Assembly: GCA_020057765.1 (NCBI GenBank)
Contig: JAGVFE010000045.1
Location: forward strand, 1 to 8,179
DNA from: Candidatus Woesebacteria bacterium
GTDB lineage: Bacteria; Patescibacteriota; Microgenomatia; UBA10105; UBA927
DNA length: 8,179 nucleotides
Direction: 5' to 3'
Part shown: piece by piece, positions 6,016-8,179 of the stretch
Position numbering within the stretch: the first letter of the stretch is position 1
Layout of the letters: every line of letters begins with the position of its first letter
Position numbers and translations under genes: made by a program
The notes under the pieces: model-generated
Seen by the model: only the letters and a program-made list of their open reading frames with translations
What the model was told of the DNA's origin: nothing
Databases searched by the model: none

Positions 6016-7052
6016 TACTCGACTTCGCTTTCTGTCACGGCAATTTTGGGCTGGGCTTGGCCGGATTTGACTACTTTCCACACCGCGTCAGTAATTTCCT
6101 TTACCAATTTTGCATTTTCCTTAAGGAATATCTTTGCTGCCTCCCTCCCTTGCCCGAGCATCTGGCTGCCGTATTTGAGAAACGCTCCGGATTTGGCTAT
6201 GATGCCATACTCAATGCCGACGTCCAAAATCCCGCCCTGCCGTGAGACTCCGTCATGCATAACATCATACTCTGCCACACGAAACGGCGGGGCGACTTTG
6301 TTTTTCACCACACGGATCCGGTGCTTGCTCCCGATGACCTTGTCCCCGTCTTTGATGGTTTCGATTTTCCGGCAATCCAGCCGGATACTGGCATAAAACT
6401 TCATAGCCAACCCGCCCGGAGTCGTCTCAGGATTGCCAAACATCACGCCGATTTTTTGGCGCAGTTGGTTGGTAAAAATCATGACGGTTTTGGACTTTGA
6501 GATAACTGCAGTGAGTTTCCGCAATGCCTGGGACATAAGCCTGGCCTGAAGCCCCATGACAGAATCTCCCATTTCTCCCTCAATCTCGGCGCGCGGCACC
6601 AGTGCCGCCACCGAGTCAATAACAATGACGTCAATTCCCCCGCTTCTGATGAGCGTTTCAGCTATCTCTAACGCCTGCTCTCCGGTATCTGGTTGGGAAA
6701 TAAGAAGGTCATCGAGATTGACTCCAAGAATTTGTGCCCATGCAGGATCTAAGGCGTGCTCGGCATCAATAAAAGCTGCCACTCCTCCGAGTTTTTGCGC
6801 TTCGGCAATAACCGACAGACACACGGTGGTTTTTCCCGAGGCTTCGGGTCCAAACACTTCAATAATGCGCCCGCGCGGAAAACCGCCGATCCCTAAGGCA
6901 AGATCAACGGGTAAAATACCCGTGGGAATGACATCATACCCCTCCCGGCCTGCAGTTTTTTCACCAAGCTTCATGATGGCGCCTTTGCCATACTGCTTTT
7001 CTATCTGTTCCATGGCAAGCTTAATCGCTTGCAGTTTTCCATCAACTGGCAT
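6015..7052 (-). CDS. recA: Recombinase RecA
   Basis: A 345-residue DNA strand-exchange ATPase, close to the usual length (E. coli 353). An N-terminal helix (residues 7-30, with YGKGAIMKLG) serves filament assembly. Walker A is GPEASGKTT (68-76) and the Walker B aspartate is D146 in VIVIDSVAA. L1 is around 156-170 (EIEGEMGDSVMGLQAR) and L2 is at 194-214 (TNQLRQKIGVMF, NPETTPGG). The family signature MKFYASIRLD is at 217-226. The C-terminal domain includes LGQGREAAKIFLKEN, then a short acidic tail. All core motifs are intact. ATG7052 is preceded by GGA 9 nt upstream, a weak ribosome site. The gene heads a recA-recX(-rny) unit and is divergent from tRNA-Pro. I see no convincing LexA-type operator in the 77-nt gap, so SOS control is not supported by sequence. 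Confidence 0.98.
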   Translation of the reverse strand: MPVDGKLQAIKLAMEQIEKQYGKGAIMKLGEKTAGREGYDVIPTGILPVDLALGIGGFPRGRIIEVFGPEASGKTTVCLSVIAEAQKLGGVAAFIDAEHALDPAWAQILGVNLDDLLISQPDTGEQALEIAETLIRSGGIDVIVIDSVAALVPRAEIEGEMGDSVMGLQARLMSQALRKLTAVISKSKTVMIFTNQLRQKIGVMFGNPETTPGGLAMKFYASIRLDCRKIETIKDGDKVIGSKHRIRVVKNKVAPPFRVAEYDVMHDGVSRQGGILDVGIEYGIIAKSGAFLKYGSQMLGQGREAAKIFLKENAKLVKEITDAVWKVVKSGQAQPKIAVTESEVE

Positions 7053-7085
7053 AGTTTTTTTTCCGTGGGGCAGCGCGTGAAGTTT

Positions 7086-7115
7086 CTGCCATTCTTACAT
7101 AAAAAATGATAGAAT
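7086..7115 (+). promoter_or_regulatory. Probable promoter of tRNA-Pro
   Basis: The -35-like CTGCCA (7086-7091, 4 of 6), an 18-nt spacer and -10 TAGAAT (7110-7115, 5 of 6) lie 14 nt upstream of the mature tRNA 5' end. That distance suits a start near 7122 with a short 5' leader for RNase P to remove. On the opposite strand the same stretch must hold the recA promoter. A weak candidate there is TTGTAT (7119-7114) with AAGAAT (7096-7091). Confidence 0.45.
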
Positions 7116-7129
7116 ACAAGCATCAATAA

Positions 7130-7202
7130 CGGGGCGTAGCTCAGTTGGTAGAGCACACGGCTGGGGGTCGTGTGGTCGCACGTTCGAATCGTGTCTCCCC
7201 GA
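7130..7202 (+). tRNA. tRNA-Pro (anticodon GGG)
   Basis: A 73-nt cloverleaf. The acceptor arm is CGGGGCG with CTCCCCG, followed by TA at positions 8-9. The D stem is GCTC/GAGC with an 8-nt loop AGTTGGTA. The anticodon stem is CACGG/TCGTG with loop CTGGGGG (7161-7167), giving anticodon GGG at 7163-7165. There is a 5-nt variable loop, and the T stem GCACG/CGTGT has loop TTCGAAT. The C1-G72 pair, discriminator A73 and G35-G36-G37 are the known identity features of bacterial tRNA-Pro. One acceptor pair is mismatched (C6 with T67). CCA is not encoded (CTG follows), so the tail must be added by nucleotidyltransferase. This tRNA reads CCC and CCT proline codons. No terminator hairpin follows, so transcription may continue into the downstream nuclease gene. 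Confidence 0.95.
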
Positions 7203-7217
7203 CTGAAAAATAAATAA

Positions 7218-7246
7218 TTGTAAATAGCCTATCATAATAATAAAAT
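7218..7246 (+). promoter_or_regulatory. Possible promoter of the nuclease gene
   Basis: TTGTAA (7218-7223, 4 of 6 to the -35 consensus), a 17-nt spacer and TAAAAT (7241-7246, 5 of 6 to the -10). Transcription would begin near 7253, about 6 nt before the TTG start, leaving the AAGG at 7248-7251 untranscribed. The region is very AT-rich, so chance matches are likely. Read-through from tRNA-Pro is the alternative. Confidence 0.33.
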
Positions 7247-7261
7247 CAAGGTTCAACCTTG
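7247..7261 (+). repeat. Perfect 7-bp inverted repeat spanning the nuclease start codon
   Basis: CAAGGTT-C-AACCTTG has perfect 7-nt arms around a single central base. It contains the AAGG ribosome site (7248-7251) and the TTG start codon (7259-7261). As DNA it is a compact operator-like dyad. As RNA, CAAGG can pair with CCTTG across a 5-nt loop and would hide both AAGG and the start codon. Confidence 0.5.
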
Positions 7262-7936
7262 AATTACCTTATGGGAACTAAAGCGTCAATCTCACCTCGG
7301 CTTACGGCAATATTGGCTCTCCTTTTTATCCCCTCCATCATCCTCAATGCAATCCTTCTTTTTCGTGAACAAAAAGTAAAACAAGACCAGGGAGTTGGGG
7401 TCATTGCTGTCTATGACGGGGATACGCTCATCCTCGACAATAAAGAACGGTTGAGACTTCGGCAGCTTGATGCGCCGGAACTGACGTATTGCGGCGGGGC
7501 GGAGGCGAAGGCGGCATTAGAAAAACTCGTTTCCGGCAAGCGGGTGCGCATCACCGAACAGATCCCAGATCAACAAGGCCGCGGCATGGCGCTTGTCTAT
7601 GTGGGCGATACCCTCGTCAACAAAAAATTACTTGCGGGTGGATACGTTCGCTATCACCATGACACAACGTCTCAGGCTCAAAAATTAAAAGCGGCAGCCG
7701 ATGAAGCAAAAGGGAATAATCTGGGTATTTTTGGCGCGTGCATGTCGATGACCAATACCAAAAACCCGCGCTGTGTCATAAAGGGAAACATTGATAGACA
7801 GAAAAAAATATATCATATGCCCGGATGCACCCAGTACCCATTTGCCGTGGTTGAGGAAGACATCGGCGAAGCTTGGTTTTGCACGGAAAAAGACGCGCAA
7901 GCGGCAGGATACGTAAAATCTGAGAGATGCCCCTGA
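7259..7936 (+). CDS. Membrane-anchored or secreted thermonuclease (staphylococcal nuclease family) with a Cys-rich C-terminal module
   Basis: A 225-residue protein. Residues 14-35 form one hydrophobic helix after a basic start, a signal anchor or signal peptide placing the rest outside the cytoplasm. Residues about 45-160 are an SNase domain: DGDT (53-56), RLRQLDAPE with Arg66, Asp71 and Glu74, and GRGMALVYV with Arg108. These match Asp21, Arg35, Asp40, Glu43 and Arg87 of the staphylococcal enzyme, so calcium-dependent DNA/RNA cleavage is expected. Residues about 169-225 form a second module (RCVIKGNI, KIYHMPGC, EAWFCTEKDAQAAGY). It resembles a small domain often fused to such nucleases, called 'sunset' in some annotations, and that name is from memory. 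Start TTG7259 has AAGG 7 nt upstream; ATG7271 is an alternative without a ribosome site. Possible roles are DNA scavenging or defence. Confidence 0.9.
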   Translation: MNYLMGTKASISPRLTAILALLFIPSIILNAILLFREQKVKQDQGVGVIAVYDGDTLILDNKERLRLRQLDAPELTYCGGAEAKAALEKLVSGKRVRITEQIPDQQGRGMALVYVGDTLVNKKLLAGGYVRYHHDTTSQAQKLKAAADEAKGNNLGIFGACMSMTNTKNPRCVIKGNIDRQKKIYHMPGCTQYPFAVVEEDIGEAWFCTEKDAQAAGYVKSERCP

Positions 7937-7939
7937 CAA

Positions 7940-8179
7940 TTAAATCCTGGATAGAACAAATTCTTTAACTTTTTGTGCAGATGCGAGAGCTTCTTCTGCG
8001 TCTGACCATATAAACTCTGGATAATCTCCTGGGTAGCGAGTTTCGATGTAATAACGGTTCAAAATAACGAGATCCTCGTGGATCTTTGCTACTTCCGTCT
8101 CTAAGTCAAGAAGACGTGTTGAAAGATCAAGGAGATCGTGAACTTTGGGAAATGTGCGCTCATGAAAAACAAGAAGCGC
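7940..8179 (-). CDS. HEPN domain-containing protein, C-terminal part (cut by window edge)
   Basis: The frame is open from the right edge to a TAA at 7942-7940, giving 79 visible residues. Features typical of the HEPN family (PF05168 type) are KVHDLLDLS (12-20 of the visible part) and NRYYIETRYPGDYPEF. A helical tail with AEEALASAQKVKEFV follows. Such all-helical proteins are often toxins or RNA-binding partners of a minimal nucleotidyltransferase (MNT), encoded next door. Any MNT partner would have to lie beyond the right edge, because the next gene on this side is the convergent nuclease, whose stop is 3 nt away. An R-x5-H pair (R8 and H14 of the visible part) resembles the catalytic RX4-6H motif of ribonuclease HEPNs. 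It falls at the common family HDL position, so I do not claim activity. Confidence 0.82.
   Translation of the reverse strand, partial: ALLVFHERTFPKVHDLLDLSTRLLDLETEVAKIHEDLVILNRYYIETRYPGDYPEFIWSDAEEALASAQKVKEFVLSRI

Noticed and set aside
6016..6081. RecX start 22 codons upstream, inside recA
   Set aside because: The added residues lie within the recA C-terminal coding region and are not RecX-like. The TAATG overlap gives a standard coupled start.
6556..7080. Plus-strand open frame of 174 codons opposite recA
   Set aside because: It is antisense to conserved RecA motifs, with Ser/Pro-rich composition typical of a shadow frame.
7053..7129. LexA/SOS box upstream of recA
   Set aside because: Neither the CTGT-N8-ACAG type nor a convincing CGAAC-N4-GTTCG type is present. 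The CG-rich half-match nearby is the tRNA T arm.
7178..7202. tRNA 3' end as a phage or element attachment site
   Set aside because: No integrase gene and no second copy of the tRNA 3' sequence is seen in the window.

Overview
The window reads as chromosomal housekeeping DNA from a small-genome bacterium. It most resembles the Candidate Phyla Radiation (Patescibacteria, Parcubacteria-like). That placement is inferred from three things: tight gene packing, a tRNA without an encoded CCA, and a secreted-type nuclease whose Cys-rich C-terminal module I associate with this group. No marker here proves it. TGA terminates several genes and no gene needs TGA as a sense codon, so the recoded TGA=Gly lineages are unlikely. 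I see no insertion sequence, CRISPR array or phage gene.

Left part (1-3539, minus strand): an ABC-2 type exporter operon. A COG4586-like ATPase is followed by three complete membrane permeases and the start of a fourth that runs off the left edge. Spacing is only 2-11 nt. The first and third permeases are clear paralogues of each other. The second belongs to the partner family, and the fourth starts like the second. The layout therefore looks like one ATPase with a duplicated permease pair.

Middle (3557-7052, minus strand): recA and recX (stop and start codons overlap by one base), then rny (RNase Y), then a single-gene hup unit (HU protein). hup has its own strong promoter, a hairpin that covers its Shine-Dalgarno sequence, and a good intrinsic terminator. 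That terminator abuts a probable extended -10 promoter that would give the ATPase gene a nearly leaderless mRNA. The RNase Y lacks the N-terminal membrane anchor usual for its family.

Right part (7086-8179): tRNA-Pro(GGG) is transcribed divergently from recA. It is followed on the plus strand by a membrane-anchored or secreted staphylococcal-type nuclease that starts with TTG inside a perfect 15-nt dyad. The nuclease converges, with a 3-nt gap, on the 3' part of a HEPN-domain gene that runs off the right edge.
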